This document shows positions 62,791 to 64,000 of a DNA stretch of 64,000 bases, piece by piece; the stretch's first letter is position 1; each line of letters begins with the position of its first letter. Source of the DNA: Ypsolopha sequella (Eukaryota > Arthropoda > Insecta > Lepidoptera > Ypsolophidae); contig OW204000.1 of assembly GCA_934047225.1 (NCBI GenBank), forward strand, positions 12,666,001 to 12,730,000, read 5' to 3'. Position numbers and translations under genes: made by a program. The notes below the pieces were generated by a model. The model ran no database searches. It was not told where the DNA came from and worked only from the letters and a program-made list of their open reading frames with translations.

Positions 62791-63537
62791 GCCTGTACCT
62801 GAGCCTAGAGCATGACCAACTCCAGTCTATCTAGGATTCGTTTGAAGAAATTCGGACTCTCCTTGTATTGAAAAAAATATATTTATTTTATTAATCTTTT
62901 TTCTAGGGATCTTACGTATAAACAATGTACTAAGATTTATACTTTTGACAAAAAAAAATGTTTTGCATCCTCTCTTTTTTTTGGTTTTCAAACGTTCGCT
63001 TCAAGAACGCGGTTAAGAGATCAACTTGATTTTTTTTTCATAAAATAGGTAATAAAAATATGAAGGTATATCACCTAAATTCAATATTTTTTCCCTACAA
63101 AATATTTCAGTATTAGTTAAAAACACACCAATTTGTTGTTTCGCTGCGTGATCACTAGTATTACGCGTTCAAGAAAAAGAGGCCAAAGAGCCAACATATA
63201 ATCGCCTCTATGAAAAGCAAATAAAGTCTTTGCCGTAGGACTTATTGTGCTGGACGGGTAATAAATAAAGTTGCTAGGGTATGCCATCTTCTTAATAAAG
63301 AAAACCGCATCCAAATCCGTTGAGTGTTTCTCGAGTTAAAACGGAACAGACAGACTAAAATTGTAAAAAAAAAATCTTTTGGCCTCAGTACAATACTAAT
63401 AAATAACACATTTAATTTAAAATTTTGCAAAAATATTCAATGTACAGACAGGACTTTTTTACTACTTGTTAATAAAATAAACTGTCGAAAAAGCTGCGGG
63501 CAAAAGAATAAATATAATACAGGCAAAACATGTAATG
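62791..63537. other. mostly unassigned; fragment of a common lepidopteran repeat
   Basis: 63302-63362 (AAACCGCATCCAAATCCGTT, ACGGAACAGACAGACTAAAA) is a phrase shared by many lepidopteran non-autonomous elements. ORFs at 63117-63587 have no known motif. Confidence 0.35.
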
Positions 63538-63872
63538 CTGGGTCCAGACTAGCTGTAACACAATATGTAAGGGAACATGTAATGTAACATTTTTAATACA
63601 ATACATGCGATCACCTTATGAGCATTCGCTACGACCCGTCGATTGTCGGTTTTTCGGACGAACACAAGGTTACTATGACAAAGTCGCGCGCAGTCAACTT
63701 TTGGACGCAAATTCGTAGAGACGCGCGCGCCGCAAATAAACATTACCAACAAACCAGCGCAAACGATTGGCGGCAATAGGTGTCCGTAGGTAGGGCACGC
63801 AAGAAGCACGCAGACCGTCCAAAGCATTTGCATTTGCATGACATTACGTGTTACACTAGTTTGGAACCAGCT
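63538..63872. repeat. GC-rich TIR element
   Basis: CTGGGTCCAGACTAGCTGTA, ACAC at the left; GTGTTACACTAGTTTGGAAC, CAG at the right. The interior is GC-rich (GACGCGCGCGCCGCAAATAA). The 127-codon minus ORF at 63549-63932 spans the whole element plus flank and is compositional. Confidence 0.6.
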
Positions 63873-64000
63873 TAATAATACGCAAGTATGCCAAAAATAA
63901 CTACAGTGAACAAAAAGTGTCTTAGGGTACATTGTAACTTTTCGTTATTTTGCTTTCGAAATCATCATCATATTGTTAGCTATTTGTGTTTTTCAATATC
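63873..64000. other. no recognised feature
   Basis: Nothing recognised up to the window end. Confidence 0.4.

Noticed and set aside
63549..63932. 127-codon minus ORF
   Set aside because: It spans a GC-rich TIR element from end to end, so low stop density explains it.

Overview
The window looks like non-coding, repeat-packed nuclear DNA of a moth or butterfly (Lepidoptera). Three things point there: the GTTCCGTACC/GGTACGGAAC dispersed repeat with its GGCCAAGTGCGAGTCGGACT head (382-680, with fragments at 11534, 16618 and 28340), Helitron-type ends of the kind common in Lepidoptera (17331, 19625, 28535, 43010, 55601, 62410), and LINE or reverse-transcriptase remnants of types that litter lepidopteran genomes. 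The DNA is AT-rich with small GC-rich islands. I found no convincing intact host gene, rRNA or functional tRNA gene and no CRISPR array. Almost all ORFs of 60-140 codons are chance ORFs or run through repeats. The window could be intergenic or inside a very large intron; the sequence does not decide this. Family calls rest on reading and memory, not on a database search.

Layout. 1-5 kb: a dense cluster of foldback/TIR elements, ending in three abutting ones at 4117-4924. 5-12.5 kb: a chimeric SINE/LINE-tail family (J: 5401, 8928, 20264), its associated repeat D, GC-rich TIR elements (6119, 10784), a six-unit 155-bp tandem array (9491-10420) and two copies of a double-hairpin element L. 12.5-24.9 kb: fragments of one TE ORF C-terminus (13500, 22152, and later 60316), a MITE carrying a tRNA-like core (16748), Helitron pieces and two long stretches with no recognised repeat (13.7-15.6 and 20.6-22.15 kb). 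25-32 kb: a near-perfect palindrome (25880-26087) and more MITEs. 32.4-35.3 kb: an unassigned coding-like remnant and an internally deleted P-like element with a split THAP-domain exon pair. 35-46.4 kb: a MITE with a readable paralogous empty site (35876), two hAT-type MITEs with target-site duplications (38710, 40089), a LINE tail inserted in a foldback arm (43161), a 1-kb foldback (44444) and a head-to-head L pair (45531). 46.9-64 kb: reverse-transcriptase relics (47614, 59481), a 3.1-kb TIR element with inverted subterminal arrays (52010-55125), a nine-unit 79-bp array with TATA-like boxes leading into a short cysteine-containing ORF (56575-57612), and further MITEs.

The most interesting signals are two. 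First, scattered CTGANGA...GAAA hairpins (15645, 26008, 49183 and others) read as Penelope-type hammerhead ribozymes; in three copies the stem I strands differ in sequence yet stay complementary. Second, the 79-bp promoter-like monomer array has a solitary relative about 6 kb away. No host pathway can be reconstructed; the window is a record of nested insertions.
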